Part shown: piece by piece, positions 47,182 to 59,018 of the stretch
Position numbering within the stretch: position 1 is the first letter of the stretch
Layout of the letters: each line of letters starts with the position of its first letter
Assembly: GCF_001584335.1 (NCBI RefSeq)
Contig: NZ_LSBB01000019.1
Location: 62,001-126,000 of the forward strand
From: Bacillus atrophaeus
Lineage (GTDB): Bacteria > Bacillota > Bacilli > Bacillales > Bacillaceae
Length of the DNA stretch: 64,000 bases
Direction: 5' to 3'
The notes under the pieces: generated by a model
What the model was told of the DNA's origin: nothing
Database searches by the model: none
The model's input: the letters and a program-made list of their open reading frames with translations, nothing else
Translations under genes and position numbers: made by a program

Positions 47182-47217
47182 AAAAAAGGACGGGAACACA
47201 TATAGGTTCCCGCCGTC
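47182..47217 (-). terminator. Terminator of phoPR
   Basis: CGGGAAC and GTTCCCG pair around an 8-base loop, extended by GACG/CGTC with a bulge, and followed by CTTTTTT on the minus strand. It lies about 100 bases past the phoR stop. Confidence 0.75.
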
Positions 47218-47315
47218 AAATTGGCTCCTTGGATGAAGGGGTTCTACTACATCCTAACAGCATAGGTTTAACAGTGCATGAAGATATTGTTAACACTTTG
47301 TAAAGATTGCCCAAG

Positions 47316-49052
47316 CTAATTGAGCGCCCGTTTCAGTGCCACGATAAAAATCGTTCCCTGCCCCTGTTCGCTTTTTACTTCTATTTTGCCTTCATGGGCT
47401 TCTATCAAGTGCTTGACGATCGCAAGCCCGAGGCCGGTGCCTCCTGAATTCCTGCTTCTGTCTTTATCGACGCGATAAAAGCGCTCGAAGATTCGGGGAA
47501 TTTCTTCTTTTTCAATCCCGATTCCCGTATCTGCGACTTCTATCTGAATATCCTCTTCTGCCAATTTTGCAGAAATGGTGACCGTTCCATGCTCAGGCGT
47601 GTAGGTCAGCGCATTGTTTGCCAGATTAAGAAAAACCTGCTTCAGCCTGTATACATCTCCTTGAACATAGAGAGGATCTTTCGGAATGTTCAGTTCAAAT
47701 CGAATATCTTTTTCTGATGCCTTATGCTGAAGGAGCGTTTCAATCTCACCAAGCATTTTCGCCGCATCAAACGTCTCAACACTGAGCGTGAAGTTTTGCT
47801 GTTCAATTTTAGACAGATCCAGCAAATCTTGCACCAATGATTGAAGCCTCTCACTCTCCTTTAAAATAATAGAGAGGAATTCTAAAAGTGCTTCCCTGTC
47901 GTCCAATGCTCCGTCCAATAATGTTTCAGTAAAGCCTTTGATTGACGTAATCGGCGTTTTCAATTCATGTGAGACATTGGCAACGAAATCTTTTCTCATT
48001 TGCTCAAGTTTTTTTGTCTCCGTCATGTCATGAAAAACAAGAACGATTCCCTTCCATTCATCATCAGGTCCCATGATCGGAACGCCGTCCACTTCAAAAT
48101 AACGTCTTTCAATATTGATCGGAAGCCTGAACAGTTTGCATTTTTTTGTTTCAGTCATGAAGATTTCTTCGACAAGCTGTATGATTTCCTCATGTTCAAA
48201 TGCATCGTGGTAAAGGCGGCGGAGCAAGTGGTTTGGCTGGGTATGGAACTGCTTCGCATACGCCCTGTTTACAAGGTTTATAAATCCTCTGCCGTCAATC
48301 AGTATCAAGCCTGATCCGATATTTTCAATGACAGTCAAAAGGCGGTCGCGCTGCATTTCTTGTGTTCTTGTCATCTCCATCAGATTGAACGCGAGGCTGT
48401 TCATCGCGCGTCCGAGCTTATCGGAGCGGCTTATGTATCCGCCGTATGTGCGGGAGTCGTAATTTCCCTTAGACAGCTCTGTCGCCATTCCTGTCGCTGC
48501 TTCAATGGATTTTTTATAACGGGAGGTCATGTTGGTATAAAAGAATACAATAACAATAAAAGCGGTACACAGACTGGCTGCCAGCATGCCCCACATTTCC
48601 CCGCTGACGCCTGAGCTGCTTTCCGCCCGGGACGACAGCAAAACATAACCCGTTTTATTATCGGCGTTTGTCAGCGGAAGCCCGTAATAAAGTCTGGAAG
48701 CGTCGTCCGATTTAACCAAAGTTCCTTTGTCTGCATGGAGATGGGTAATCACAGAAGAAACATTCGTGTTTTTGCCTGAACTGTATAACACGCGCCCTTC
48801 GTCATTCACCACCGCCGCGCTTACATCAAGCGCGCTGCCTGCTTCTTTAATTACTTTCTCGTTCTCTTTAGCTGTCAAATCTCCGGCATTAAGGAGAGAA
48901 GCCATGTATTTGGCTTCCTTTTCCATTTGGTCAGCTGCTTTTTCTTCATTAGCCGATTCGAAAAGCTGTTGTAAAAAAAGACCGAGTACACTAAACACCA
49001 AGATAATGAATACGGCGAGTACAGCAAAAAGACGCACACGGTAATTATTCAT
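47316..49052 (-). CDS. phoR: Phosphate-starvation sensor kinase PhoR
   Basis: Membrane histidine kinase that phosphorylates PhoP when wall teichoic acid synthesis falls under phosphate limitation. The 578-residue protein has two membrane helices (about 8-28 and 155-175) flanking an extracytoplasmic PDC-like sensor. A HAMP-like region, a PAS domain ([20 protein letters not shown]) and the kinase core follow: H-box [21 protein letters not shown]-box [11 protein letters not shown]1 [10 protein letters not shown] and G2 [14 protein letters not shown]. It overlaps the end of phoP by eight bases. Confidence 0.95.
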   Translation of the reverse strand: MNNYRVRLFAVLAVFIILVFSVLGLFLQQLFESANEEKAADQMEKEAKYMASLLNAGDLTAKENEKVIKEAGSALDVSAAVVNDEGRVLYSSGKNTNVSSVITHLHADKGTLVKSDDASRLYYGLPLTNADNKTGYVLLSSRAESSSGVSGEMWGMLAASLCTAFIVIVFFYTNMTSRYKKSIEAATGMATELSKGNYDSRTYGGYISRSDKLGRAMNSLAFNLMEMTRTQEMQRDRLLTVIENIGSGLILIDGRGFINLVNRAYAKQFHTQPNHLLRRLYHDAFEHEEIIQLVEEIFMTETKKCKLFRLPINIERRYFEVDGVPIMGPDDEWKGIVLVFHDMTETKKLEQMRKDFVANVSHELKTPITSIKGFTETLLDGALDDREALLEFLSIILKESERLQSLVQDLLDLSKIEQQNFTLSVETFDAAKMLGEIETLLQHKASEKDIRFELNIPKDPLYVQGDVYRLKQVFLNLANNALTYTPEHGTVTISAKLAEEDIQIEVADTGIGIEKEEIPRIFERFYRVDKDRSRNSGGTGLGLAIVKHLIEAHEGKIEVKSEQGQGTIFIVALKRALN

Positions 49053-49767
49053 TCATTTTAGGCTCCTCCAGTTTATACCCCAATCCTCTGATCGTTTTAA
49101 TATAGATGGGTTTTTTTGTATTTGTTTCGATTTTGTCGCGAAGGTGGCTGATATGCACATCAACAATCCGGGTATCTCCGGCAAAATCGTAATTCCACAC
49201 AGCGCTGAGCAGCAAATCTCTAGTTAAAACTCTGCCCTTATGTTTTCCGAGGTAGAGAAGCAGTTCAAATTCTTTCGGTGTCAGCTCAAGCTGGTTTGAC
49301 TTAAAATAAGCTTCGTAATGGTCCGGGAGAATTTTAAGATCACCGATGATCAACTGGCCGTCCTTGACGTCATTCTGCCCGTCAAATGAGGGAGAAGCTA
49401 TTTCAGAACGCCTTAAAATCGCCTTTACCCTGGCATTTACTTCTCTCGGGCTGAATGGCTTGGTCATATAATCGTCAGCGCCAAGTTCAAGACCGAGCAC
49501 TTTATCAAACTCTTCATCTTTAGCCGTGAGCATTAAAATAGGAAACATCAGCTTTTGCTGTCTCAACTGCTTACACACTTCGATCCCATCCAATTTAGGA
49601 AGCATGAGATCAAGCACAATTAAGTCAGGTTTTTCTGTCTCCGCCTGTTTTAAAGCTTCTTCACCGTCTGATGCGGTGACAACCTCGTAGCCCGACCGCT
49701 CCAAATTATACTGCAAAAGAGTAACGATAGATTCTTCATCATCCACAACTAAAATTTTTTTGCTCAT
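49045..49767 (-). CDS. phoP: Phosphate regulon response regulator PhoP
   Basis: OmpR-type activator/repressor of the Pho regulon. The receiver domain has Asp9/Asp10 and the phospho-acceptor Asp53 in [12 protein letters not shown], followed by [20 protein letters not shown]. The C-terminal winged helix shows [20 protein letters not shown] and [13 protein letters not shown]. The 240-residue length equals B. subtilis PhoP. Upstream lie a perfect cre and a plausible promoter, so carbon source and phosphate signals meet here. Confidence 0.96.
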   Translation of the reverse strand: MSKKILVVDDEESIVTLLQYNLERSGYEVVTASDGEEALKQAETEKPDLIVLDLMLPKLDGIEVCKQLRQQKLMFPILMLTAKDEEFDKVLGLELGADDYMTKPFSPREVNARVKAILRRSEIASPSFDGQNDVKDGQLIIGDLKILPDHYEAYFKSNQLELTPKEFELLLYLGKHKGRVLTRDLLLSAVWNYDFAGDTRIVDVHISHLRDKIETNTKKPIYIKTIRGLGYKLEEPKMNE

Positions 49768-49820
49768 GCTGTGCCTCCATTATCAAAATTCCCCGACATC
49801 CTATTTCTCTATTTTATGTC

Positions 49821-49940
49821 ATCATAACACGTTTCATGATTTCATTTTAACGAATGGAAGCCGGTTCGACAATTCGCCTTTTTAATCATTTTGAAAAGAA
49901 CACATCATATAGGATGGCACAAAAAAGACAGCGCTTACAT
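49821..49940 (-). promoter_or_regulatory. phoPR control region with perfect cre
   Basis: ATGTAAGCGCTGTCT (49940-49926, minus strand) matches all fixed cre positions. Downstream, TTAAAA (49845-49850) and TATGAT (49821-49826) form a possible promoter with 18-bp spacing. CcpA repression of a phoPR promoter is known in B. subtilis. Confidence 0.6.
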
Positions 49941-49948
49941 TTTTGTAT

Positions 49949-49985
49949 AAAAACAGGAAGGCTTCGTAACAAAGCCCTCCCTGTT
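49949..49985 (-). terminator. Terminator of citZ-icd-mdh
   Basis: AACAGGGAGGGCTTT and AAGCCTTCCTGTT pair with a small loop and end in TTTTT on the minus strand. The stem starts seven bases past the mdh stop. Confidence 0.85.
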
Positions 49986-49991
49986 ATTATC

Positions 49992-50930
49992 TTAAGATAA
50001 AACTTTCATGACATTTTTAACAGATTCAGCAGATTTGTTCAACTGTGTTTTTTCGTAATCTGTTAATTCCAATTCAATAATCTGTTCAAGGCCGTTGCCT
50101 CCGACAATTGTCGGAACACCTAAGTAAATGCCTTCATAGCCGTATTCTCCTTCGAGATAGGCAATAGTCGGCAATACACGGCGCTGGTCTTTTAAGATCG
50201 CTTCAATCATTTCTACAAGTGATGCGGCAGGAGCATAATATGCGCTTCCGTTTCCAAGCAGGTTGACGATTTCACCGCCGCCTTTTCTTGTCCGTTCTAC
50301 GATTGCGTCAATCCGATCTTTCGGAATAAGTGTTTCTAACGGAATACCTCCGGCGTAAGAATAACGCACAAGCGGCACCATATCATCTCCGTGGCCTCCA
50401 AGAACAAATCCCGTTACATCTTTAACAGACAGATTCAATTCCTCAGCCACAAACGTTCTGAATCTCGCAGTATCCAGCACGCCTGATTGTCCGATGACGC
50501 GTTCTTTCGGGAATCCTGATTCTTTATACACGGCGTAAGTCATTGCATCCACCGGGTTTGTCAAAACGACAATGACACAGTCAGGAGAATGTTTTACGAT
50601 ATCACGCGTCACACTTCTCATGATTTTCTCATTCGTAGACACGAGATCATCCCGGCTCATCCCAGGTTTTCTAGCAATTCCCGCCGTAATGACTACAATG
50701 TCAGATCCGGCAGTGTCTTCATAGTTTGACGTTCCGGTAACTTTTGCATCAAACCCTTGCACAGGGCTTGCTTCTAACATGTCAAGCGCTTTTCCTTTAG
50801 TCGGATTTTCTAATTGCGGAATATCGACTAATACAACATCCGCCAATTCTTTTTGAGCCGTCAAAAATGCAGTTGTTGCACCGGTAAAACCGGCTCCGAT
50901 TACAGATACTTTTTTACGCTTGTTCGCCAT
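49992..50930 (-). CDS. mdh: Malate dehydrogenase Mdh
   Basis: NAD-dependent malate/oxaloacetate interconversion in the TCA cycle. The 312-residue lactate-dehydrogenase-like MDH has the Rossmann motif [16 protein letters not shown], the substrate-specificity [10 protein letters not shown] with arginines, and the catalytic His in [12 protein letters not shown] near residue 180. It is the third gene of the citZ-icd-mdh order, 34 bases after icd, and ends at a strong terminator. Confidence 0.97.
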   Translation of the reverse strand: MANKRKKVSVIGAGFTGATTAFLTAQKELADVVLVDIPQLENPTKGKALDMLEASPVQGFDAKVTGTSNYEDTAGSDIVVITAGIARKPGMSRDDLVSTNEKIMRSVTRDIVKHSPDCVIVVLTNPVDAMTYAVYKESGFPKERVIGQSGVLDTARFRTFVAEELNLSVKDVTGFVLGGHGDDMVPLVRYSYAGGIPLETLIPKDRIDAIVERTRKGGGEIVNLLGNGSAYYAPAASLVEMIEAILKDQRRVLPTIAYLEGEYGYEGIYLGVPTIVGGNGLEQIIELELTDYEKTQLNKSAESVKNVMKVLS

Positions 50931-50964
50931 TTGCTTTTTCCCCTTTAACTTATAAGTTTAAGAA

Positions 50965-52236
50965 TTAAGACAAGTTTTTGATTAATTCGTCAGCAAATTC
51001 CGAGCACTTCACTTCTGTGGCACCGTCCATTAATCTAGCAAAATCGTAAGTTACGACTTTAGATTCGATTGTTTTTTCAACGGATTGAACCACAAGATCA
51101 GCAGCTTCCTGCCATCCAAGGTGCTCAAGTAAAAGCACGCCTGAAAGAAGAACAGATGACGGGTTCACTTTATCAAGTCCCGCGTATTTAGGCGCCGTTC
51201 CGTGAGTTGCTTCGAAAATAGCGTGTCCAGTTTCGTAATTGATGTTAGCCCCAGGAGCGATACCGATTCCGCCGACTTGCGCTGCAAGTGCATCGGAAAT
51301 GTAGTCGCCGTTTAAGTTCATTGTAGCTACCACATCAAATTCGCTTGGACGCGTTAAAATTTGTTGAAGGAAGATATCAGCAATGCTGTCTTTGATAATG
51401 ATTTTGCCGGCAGCCTCAGCTTCGCTTTGCGCTTTGTTTGCTGCATCTTTCCCATCCTGTTCTACAATACGATCATATTCAGCCCATGTAAAGACTTTAT
51501 CTCCAAATTCTTTTTCAGCCACTTCATAGCCCCAGTTTTTAAAGGCTCCTTCAGTGAACTTCATGATGTTGCCTTTATGAACCAATGTGACTGATTTGCG
51601 ATTTTGGTCAATTGCATATTGAATGGCCGCTCTTACAAGACGCTGTGTGCCTTCTTCTGAAACAGGCTTAATACCGATGCCTGATGTTTCAGGGAAACGG
51701 ATTTTGTTGACACCAAGCTCAGTTTTTAAGAAGTTGATTAATTTTTCCACTTCTTCAGAGCCTTTTGCGTACTCGATTCCAGCGTAGATATCTTCCGTAT
51801 TTTCACGGAAAATAACCATATCCGTATCTTGAGGGCGCTTAACAGGCGAAGGTACGCCGTTAAAGTATCTGACTGGACGAAGACATGTAAACAAGTCTAA
51901 TTCCTGTCTGAGCGCTACGTTTAATGAACGGATTCCGCCGCCGATCGGAGTTGTAAGCGGGCCTTTAATGGCGATTAAATATTCGCGGATGTCTTCAAGC
52001 GTTTGGTTAGGCAGCCATTCACCCGTTTTGTTAAATGCTTTTTCACCTGCATAAACTTCTTTCCAAGTGATTTTCTTTTCGCCTTTATATGCTTTTTCTA
52101 CAGCTGCTTCCAGAACTCTTGAAGCCGCTTTCCAAATATCAGGGCCGATGCCGTCACCTTCGATAAACGGGATAATCGGATTGTTCGGTACATTCAATAC
52201 ACCGTCAGTAACTGTAATTTTTTCAGCTTGTGCCAC
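50965..52236 (-). CDS. icd: NADP-dependent isocitrate dehydrogenase Icd
   Basis: Oxidative decarboxylation of isocitrate to 2-oxoglutarate. The 423-residue enzyme contains the substrate-binding [20 protein letters not shown] near residue 100, whose Ser corresponds to the serine phosphorylated in E. coli. It also has the metal-site [20 protein letters not shown] and the [16 protein letters not shown] region that confers NADP use. It lies between citZ and mdh. Confidence 0.97.
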   Translation of the reverse strand: MAQAEKITVTDGVLNVPNNPIIPFIEGDGIGPDIWKAASRVLEAAVEKAYKGEKKITWKEVYAGEKAFNKTGEWLPNQTLEDIREYLIAIKGPLTTPIGGGIRSLNVALRQELDLFTCLRPVRYFNGVPSPVKRPQDTDMVIFRENTEDIYAGIEYAKGSEEVEKLINFLKTELGVNKIRFPETSGIGIKPVSEEGTQRLVRAAIQYAIDQNRKSVTLVHKGNIMKFTEGAFKNWGYEVAEKEFGDKVFTWAEYDRIVEQDGKDAANKAQSEAEAAGKIIIKDSIADIFLQQILTRPSEFDVVATMNLNGDYISDALAAQVGGIGIAPGANINYETGHAIFEATHGTAPKYAGLDKVNPSSVLLSGVLLLEHLGWQEAADLVVQSVEKTIESKVVTYDFARLMDGATEVKCSEFADELIKNLS

Positions 52237-52401
52237 AAATATTACCTCCCAGTATGTAATTCATATTTAGAAAACATTTTATTTTTCTGATATAAAAAAA
52301 CAAAATGATTTTTCTTAACTTTCAATTAAAATTGTAAACCAAGATCACTGTTCCAAACAAGAGGCTAACTTCATTAAATCCAGCCAGCCCCCATTGGTTC
52401 T

Positions 52402-53520
52402 TTAGGCTCTTTCGTTAATCGGAATAAATTTTTGCTTGTCAGGGCCCGTATAATCTGCGCGCGGACGGATCAAGCGGTTGTTGTCATATTGCTCAAGAAT
52501 ATGCGCAAGCCATCCGGACATTCTGCTGACCGCAAAGATTGGCGTGAAGAGATCGTGATCAATACCAAGGCTGTGATAAACCGATGCCGAATAAAAATCA
52601 ACATTTGGCGGAAGCTTTTTTTCTGATGTGACGATGTCTTCAATTGCGATCGACATCTCATACCATTTGCTTTCACCCGTTAAGTTTGTTAATCGCTTGC
52701 TCATTTCTTTCAAATGCTTGGCGCGCGGATCTCCATGCTTGTATACACGGTGTCCGAATCCCATTACTTTTTCTTTCTTTTCCATTTTGGCGCGGATGTA
52801 AGGTTCAACGTTTTCCACTTCTCCGATCTCCGAAAGCATCTTCATAACGCCTTCATTTGCACCGCCGTGAAGCGGTCCTTTTAAGGCTCCGATTGCTGCC
52901 GTAATACCGGAATAAATATCAGACAGCGTAGCGACACATACCCTTGCTGTGAACGTTGACGCGTTCAGTTCATGGTCAGCATGGAGAATGAGCGCTTTAT
53001 TAAACGCTTCCACTTCAATCGGCGAAGGATCTTCTCCGTTTAACGTGTAAAGGAAATTCGCGGCGATCCCCAGATCTTCTTTTGGTTCAACCGGTTCAAG
53101 ACCTTTGCGAATTCTAGAGAAAGCGGCAACCAAACCAGGCACCTTCGCCTGAAGGCGTATCGCTTTTCTGTAATTGGCATCCGGATTCATAACATCCGCT
53201 TCATCGTCGAGCAGACCGAGTAAAGATACAGCTGTCCGGAGCGCAGCCATAGGATGAACTTTTTCGAGGGAATAAGATTTGAAGTGCTCAATAACTTCTT
53301 TAGGAACGGAAGCTTCCTGTGCAAGCTGTTTTTTAAATTCATTGAGTTCTTCTTTGTTCGGCAGCTTTAAATGCCAAAGTAAGTAAATAATTTCTTCAAA
53401 ACTAGCATTCTCTGTTAAGTCATCAATATCGTACCCTACATATGTAAGGGTATCGTCGATAATAGAACTTACAGATGATGTTGTTGCTACAACCCCTTCG
53501 AGACCGCGTGTTGCTGTCAT
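52402..53520 (-). CDS. citZ: Citrate synthase CitZ
   Basis: Main citrate synthase, condensing acetyl-CoA and oxaloacetate. The 372-residue type II-like short enzyme has the catalytic histidines in LHADHELNASTF (near 188) and in KVMGFGHRVYK (near 260). The catalytic Asp is in LPPNVDFYSASVY. It is first in the citZ-icd-mdh order, with a 165-bp gap before icd that holds no clear terminator. The ATG has AAGGAGAGG upstream. Upstream sites suggest CcpA and CcpC control. Confidence 0.97.
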   Translation of the reverse strand: MTATRGLEGVVATTSSVSSIIDDTLTYVGYDIDDLTENASFEEIIYLLWHLKLPNKEELNEFKKQLAQEASVPKEVIEHFKSYSLEKVHPMAALRTAVSLLGLLDDEADVMNPDANYRKAIRLQAKVPGLVAAFSRIRKGLEPVEPKEDLGIAANFLYTLNGEDPSPIEVEAFNKALILHADHELNASTFTARVCVATLSDIYSGITAAIGALKGPLHGGANEGVMKMLSEIGEVENVEPYIRAKMEKKEKVMGFGHRVYKHGDPRAKHLKEMSKRLTNLTGESKWYEMSIAIEDIVTSEKKLPPNVDFYSASVYHSLGIDHDLFTPIFAVSRMSGWLAHILEQYDNNRLIRPRADYTGPDKQKFIPINERA

Positions 53521-53613
53521 ATTAACCTCTCCTTTTCAAAAAAATTCCCCTTTTAGAGTAATGCGAAACATAAGGCTTGCTTAAAGTGTAAAAAGTAATC
53601 ACTTTTCCCTAAA

Positions 53614-53685
53614 AGAAAATGCTTACATTTTACTGTTTACAATTCATTAACCCCCTGCTTATGGAAGACCATAACTAAATCTTAT
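53614..53685 (-). promoter_or_regulatory. citZ control region: cre-like and CcpC-like sites
   Basis: ATGTAAGCATTTTCT (53628-53614, minus strand) differs from cre at one fixed base. Further upstream ATAAGATTTAGTTAT (53685-53671) is an ATAA-N7-TTAT dyad as bound by CcpC, with an ATAA half-site at 53662-53659. CcpA and CcpC control of citZ is established in B. subtilis. The rest of the 357-bp gap is T-rich with the ytwI terminator. Confidence 0.5.
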
Positions 53686-53842
53686 AAGCTTGATTAACTT
53701 TAAGCCTATTCTTATTATAAACAATAATCAGACATTTGTTAAATGTTTAACTATAATTTTTTTTTTTCTTTCTCTCTTTTTCGCGGTTTTTACGTACAAA
53801 AAGTGCCTTTATTTGCGGGTTTTTGATTGTTTTTTCCCTTTT

Positions 53843-53878
53843 ACTACAAAAAAAAAACGGCAGGCCGCCGTTTTTTTT
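53843..53878 (-). terminator. Terminator of ytwI
   Basis: AAACGGC and GCCGTTT with a 5-base loop, flanked by long A and T runs, at the ytwI stop; the T-run on the minus strand is nine bases. Confidence 0.85.
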
Positions 53879-54342
53879 TAAGAACTGAACATTTTTACAA
53901 TTTGCATGGCGAGGTACGCAATGCCGGCTCCGATGAGCGGTCCGACCGCTACTCCGCCAAAAAGGGCAACTGCCAAAATGGTCCCGATGACAAGCGCCGT
54001 TGTAATATGAGGGTCATTCTCCAGCAGTGTAAGACCGTTTTTGGCAATCAGCGCCACTGCAATTCCCGCTCCAAGGGCAATCCATGCATAATAGGATCGT
54101 ACTGCCTCTCCCAATTGTTTGAAGCCGATCTCTCCTGTAGCAATCGGCACAAGAACGGCAATGGTGATGACTGTTACCCCCCAATTGATACCTTTTGATT
54201 GAATAGCGGGAAATAATTTTTGGTCAAGTCCCACTATTTTGATCAAAATCAGGACGGATACAGCAATAAGCAATGATTGATTTTTAGCTATGAGTGCAAT
54301 GGCAAGCAATAATACTAAGAATAAATTAGCTTGAGTAAACAC
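53878..54342 (-). CDS. ytwI: DUF441 membrane protein YtwI
   Basis: A 154-residue membrane protein of the DUF441/UPF0756 family with about four helices; the function is unknown. Conserved stretches are GINWGVTVITIAVLVPIATG and VGPLIGAGIAYLAMQIVKMF. The start is the GTG at 54342, with AGGAGGAAGC upstream; a longer frame to 54447 is not conserved. It is divergent from ytvI, with 96 bp between the starts. Confidence 0.87.
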   Translation of the reverse strand: MFTQANLFLVLLLAIALIAKNQSLLIAVSVLILIKIVGLDQKLFPAIQSKGINWGVTVITIAVLVPIATGEIGFKQLGEAVRSYYAWIALGAGIAVALIAKNGLTLLENDPHITTALVIGTILAVALFGGVAVGPLIGAGIAYLAMQIVKMFSS

Positions 54343-54438
54343 GCCTAAGCTTCCTCCTTTGCAGATAAATGTATTCATAATCGCATGCATCGTGAATAAA
54401 ATAAAAAATAGGACGTGCTGACGAGAGGAGGAGCATTT

Positions 54439-55554
54439 TTGAATCAATCCTATGTATCCATTTTCTTCAGGACTCTTTTTGTTTTTACAATTTCAACTGG
54501 GTCTATTGCCGCAGTCTATTATTCATTTCCGTTAATTTATCCATTCCTGATTGCCCTTATTCTCTCATCAGCCATACATCCTTTTGTAGAATATTTGGAC
54601 AGGCTGACCAGTCTGCCTAGAACATTAAACGTCATTCTTGTTCTGGCTTTTTTTCTGCTTATCACAGTCGGGGCGCTGACCTTGCTTGTTGCAGAAATCG
54701 TGTCGGGAACCGCGTATCTCGCAAAGACGCTCCCTCCTCATCTCAACACCTTTATCATGTTTTGCGAGAAACTGTTCACCACTCATATTCAGCCATTTTA
54801 TCATGAACTGACTGTTTTATTTAACGGGCTGGAAACAAATCAGCAGGCTTCCATCGTGACTCAGATACAGGCGCTGGGAGATTCCGCCGCTAAGAACGCC
54901 GGACTGATTCTGTCTCATATCCTTGAAATGATTCCGAAAATCTTTGCATTGCTCCCAAATACCGCAGCCGTTTTTATTTTCTCTCTTTTGGCTACTTTTT
55001 TCATCACGAAAGATTGGCACAAGCTGAAAGCATTACTGTTATCGATTCTCCCCGAACGGGTTTCAGCAAACGGAAAAGCGGTCGGAAGTGAGCTGAAGAA
55101 AGCAATGGCCGGCTTTGTTAAGGCACAGGCTGCCCTTGTATTTCTTACGATGATTATCGTATGTATCGGTCTTTTCATATTAAAAGTCGAGCATCCCGCA
55201 ACGATCGCTTTTTTAATCGGATTGGTTGATCTTCTGCCGTACTTAGGCACAGGTTCAGTGTTTGTGCCGTGGATCTTGTACTTATCTATTACAGGACAGC
55301 TTCCGCTTGCCATCGGGATTGGGATTTTATATCTTATTGTGCTTATGCAGCGGCAGCTGACTGAACCGAAGTTATTGAGCAAATCCATAGGAATTGATCC
55401 TCTGGCAACTTTAATCGCTTTGTTTGCCGGCTTTAAGCTATTTGGATTTTTAGGACTTATTGCCGGGCCCGCTATCCTCGTCTTTATTCAAGCTTTACTT
55501 ACCACTGGCGCATTAAAAGAGGTATGGTCCTATATTACAGCCGGGCAAAAATAA
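54439..55554 (+). CDS. ytvI: AI-2E-family membrane protein YtvI
   Basis: A 371-residue protein of the AI-2 exporter/PerM family with about eight helices; actual substrates are unknown, and many members act as ion or solute carriers. Helices flank a soluble middle part (residues about 95-150). The conserved FLIGLVDLLPYLGTGSVFVP near residue 265 and GIDPLATLIALFAGFKLFGF near 325 mark the family. The start is the TTG at 54439 with GAGAGGAGGAG upstream; a frame from 54415 lacks support. Confidence 0.85.
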   Translation: MNQSYVSIFFRTLFVFTISTGSIAAVYYSFPLIYPFLIALILSSAIHPFVEYLDRLTSLPRTLNVILVLAFFLLITVGALTLLVAEIVSGTAYLAKTLPPHLNTFIMFCEKLFTTHIQPFYHELTVLFNGLETNQQASIVTQIQALGDSAAKNAGLILSHILEMIPKIFALLPNTAAVFIFSLLATFFITKDWHKLKALLLSILPERVSANGKAVGSELKKAMAGFVKAQAALVFLTMIIVCIGLFILKVEHPATIAFLIGLVDLLPYLGTGSVFVPWILYLSITGQLPLAIGIGILYLIVLMQRQLTEPKLLSKSIGIDPLATLIALFAGFKLFGFLGLIAGPAILVFIQALLTTGALKEVWSYITAGQK

Positions 55555-55584
55555 AACAGCAGCCCGGATACTCAGGCTGCCGTT
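55555..55584. terminator. Terminator between ytvI and fxsA
   Basis: AACAGCAGCC pairs with GGCTGCCGTT (one mismatch) between converging genes; T-rich ends on both strands allow use by both. Confidence 0.75.
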
Positions 55585-55967
55585 TATTTAATAATAATCC
55601 GTTTGTTTTTGGACATTCCTCTCAGCCATTTGAACAGAAGCGGTTTGCACCAGCTGCGGGAGAACGGAATAAGCAGACAGGCACCGGCCAGATCTGACAA
55701 AAAGCCCGGAAGCATCAGCAATAAACCTCCGATGAAAATACATAGACCATCTAAAATGGCCTCACCAGGCATTTTGCCATATTGGAGCTCGCGCTGCACC
55801 CGGTAATACACCTCAACTCCCTGTTTTTTTGCAACGATAGCGCCAATGGCCCCCGTCAAAATCATCAACAGAACAGTTGGAAAAATACCGATCAGCTTAC
55901 CGGAAAGCAGAAAAATCCCGATTTCGATTGCCGGACACACAATAAAAAACAAAAAGAGAAATCTCAT
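55584..55967 (-). CDS. fxsA: FxsA-family membrane protein
   Basis: A 127-residue protein related to E. coli FxsA (named for suppression of F exclusion of phage T7) and B. subtilis YtzA. It has two or three helices and the family-typical KQGVEVYYRVQRELQYGKMP followed by EAILDGLCIFIGGLLLMLPG. The start at 55967 (MRFLFLF) fits the family; the ORF reaches ten residues further. It is 97 bp downstream of pyk and may be read from the pfkA-pyk transcript. Confidence 0.85.
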   Translation of the reverse strand: MRFLFLFFIVCPAIEIGIFLLSGKLIGIFPTVLLMILTGAIGAIVAKKQGVEVYYRVQRELQYGKMPGEAILDGLCIFIGGLLLMLPGFLSDLAGACLLIPFSRSWCKPLLFKWLRGMSKNKRIIIK

Positions 55968-56064
55968 CGCCTGCACCCCACATCTCTTAAAACGCATTTA
56001 TTCCGCTTAAAAACAGCAGACAAGGAAAAGAGAAGGGAGTTACCCCCCTCCTGCTTTTACATGT

Positions 56065-57822
56065 TTAGAGTACGCTCGCACGGCCCTGATAAACAGCACC
56101 GCGGGCAGCATCAACCGTAATGTCCTGTCCATCTGCCAAGATAGAAGTTGCGTTTTCCAGCCCCACGATAACCGGAATGCCAAGGCTTAAACCGACAACA
56201 GCCGCATGGCTTGTCAAGCCGCCTTCTTCTGTAATAAGCGCTGAAGCTTTTTCAAGCGCTGTAATCATATCACGGTCTGTGCTTGTTGTAACGAGCACTG
56301 CGCCGTCAGTCATTTTTTGTTCTGCTTCTTTTGCGTTTTGCGCAACAACAACAGGACCATACGCAGATTTACGTCCGATGCCTTGCCCTTTTGCAATGAT
56401 ATCGCCTACTGTGTATACCTTCATCAAGTTGGTTGTGCCTGATTCACCGACAGATCCTGCAGTAATGACAATCAAATCTCCGTGTTTCACAATTCCGCTG
56501 TTCAATGATTTTTGGACAGCATCATCAAGCATTTGGTCAGTTGAAGTTGCGTTTTGTCCGCTTTCAGGGAAAACGCCAAATACAAGCGCAAGCTTTCTGG
56601 AAATTGATTCATTTACCGTCACCGCGACAATCGGTGCCTGCGGACGGTATTTTGAAATCATCCGCGCAGTATGGCCGCTTTCTGTCGGCGTAACGATTGC
56701 AGCCGCATTAAGGTTGATAGCTGTATGTGCCACTGACTGCCCGATCGCATCAGTAATCGTCATACCCACTTGCCCTCTGCGTTTTGAAAGAATTTCTTTA
56801 TAATTCAGCGCCTCTTCAGAACGGGATGCAATGCGGTGCATGGTTTGAACCGCTTCGACAGGATAGCTTCCCGCAGCCGTTTCACCAGAAAGCATAATCG
56901 CATCTGTTCCGTCAAAGATCGCGTTTGCCACGTCACTTGCTTCCGCGCGTGTCGGACGAGGATTGCGCTGCATGCTGTCAAGCATTTGAGTCGCTGTGAT
57001 CACCGGCTTGCCAAGCGCATTGCATTTTTTGATTAGTTCTTTTTGAACGAGCGGCACTTCTTCAGCAGGAATTTCAACGCCGAGATCTCCGCGCGCTACC
57101 ATCAAACCGTCAGAGACTTCCAAAATGGAGTCAATGTTATCGACACCTTCTTGGTTTTCGATTTTAGGGATGATTTGAATATCACCAGCATTGTGCTCTT
57201 CAAGAAGTTCCCGGATTTCGAGCACGTCAGTTGAACGGCGCACAAAGGACGCAGCGATAAAATCAACGCCTTGCTCGATACCGAAAGTGATGTCTCTTGC
57301 ATCTTTTTCCGTAATTCCAGGAAGATTGACACTAACACCCGGTACGTTTACGCCTTTTTTATTTTTCAGCGTTCCGCTGTTTAGGACTTTTGTTTTAATT
57401 TCACGCTTGTCAGCATGCACTTCAAGAACTTCAAGACCGATAAGCCCGTCGTCCAAAAGAATAGTAGATCCTTTTTGAACATCATCAGCAAGGCCTTCGT
57501 AAGTCACTGAAATTTTTTCGGGAGTGCCCAATACCTCGTCCATTGTGACGATAAGCTCAGTTCCCGCAACTAGTTCAATAGCTCCGTTTTCCATTTCGCG
57601 CGTGCGGATTTCCGGACCTTTTGTGTCAAGAAGAATCCCGACGTTTTTCCCTAGCTTTTTGCTTGCTTCACGAATGTTTTTGATTCTTGCGCCATGCTCT
57701 TCAAAATCCCCGTGAGAAAAGTTCAGGCGTGCTACGTTCATGCCTGCTTCCATTAGGTTAGTCAGCATTTCAATACTTTCACTTGCCGGACCGATCGTAC
57801 AAACTATTTTTGTTTTTCTCAA
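56065..57822 (-). CDS. pyk: Pyruvate kinase Pyk
   Basis: Last step of glycolysis, PEP + ADP to pyruvate + ATP. The 585-residue protein has the barrel core ([59 protein letters not shown] region, [15 protein letters not shown]). It also has the extra C-terminal PEP-utilising-like domain of Bacillus enzymes ([20 protein letters not shown]). The start is the TTG at 57822 with AAGGAAGTG upstream; the longer frame to 57906 overlaps pfkA and is not conserved. It lies 40 bp after pfkA, the standard operon. Confidence 0.96.
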   Translation of the reverse strand: MRKTKIVCTIGPASESIEMLTNLMEAGMNVARLNFSHGDFEEHGARIKNIREASKKLGKNVGILLDTKGPEIRTREMENGAIELVAGTELIVTMDEVLGTPEKISVTYEGLADDVQKGSTILLDDGLIGLEVLEVHADKREIKTKVLNSGTLKNKKGVNVPGVSVNLPGITEKDARDITFGIEQGVDFIAASFVRRSTDVLEIRELLEEHNAGDIQIIPKIENQEGVDNIDSILEVSDGLMVARGDLGVEIPAEEVPLVQKELIKKCNALGKPVITATQMLDSMQRNPRPTRAEASDVANAIFDGTDAIMLSGETAAGSYPVEAVQTMHRIASRSEEALNYKEILSKRRGQVGMTITDAIGQSVAHTAINLNAAAIVTPTESGHTARMISKYRPQAPIVAVTVNESISRKLALVFGVFPESGQNATSTDQMLDDAVQKSLNSGIVKHGDLIVITAGSVGESGTTNLMKVYTVGDIIAKGQGIGRKSAYGPVVVAQNAKEAEQKMTDGAVLVTTSTDRDMITALEKASALITEEGGLTSHAAVVGLSLGIPVIVGLENATSILADGQDITVDAARGAVYQGRASVL

Positions 57823-57862
57823 TTCGTTCACTTCCTTCTGAAATCTTGAGCCGTCTGCCGAA

Positions 57863-58825
<963 letters not shown>

Positions 58826-58930
58826 TTATTCACCTCAAGCACCATATATGATTAAACATAACATGTTCATTGTCCTAAAACAATGAAAAGGGACACGTAC
58901 TGCTCTAAAGCTCCCCATTAAACCCTACCT

Positions 58931-58959
58931 ATTATACAATTAAATAAACTGTTTTTAAA
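58931..58959 (-). promoter_or_regulatory. Possible SigA promoter of pfkA-pyk
   Basis: A perfect TATAAT (58931-58936, minus strand) lies 17 bp after TTTAAA (58954-58959), 108 bases before the pfkA start. Confidence 0.4.
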
Positions 58960-58978
58960 TAAAATTTAAGGAATGTCA

Positions 58979-59018
58979 CAAAAAATAAACGTGAGCCAAA
59001 GGCTTCACGTTTATTTAG
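58979..59018 (-). terminator. Terminator of accDA
   Basis: AAATAAACGTGAAGCC pairs with GGCTCACGTTTATTT across a 3-base loop (one mismatch) and runs into TTTTTT on the minus strand; it begins at the accA stop. Confidence 0.85.
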
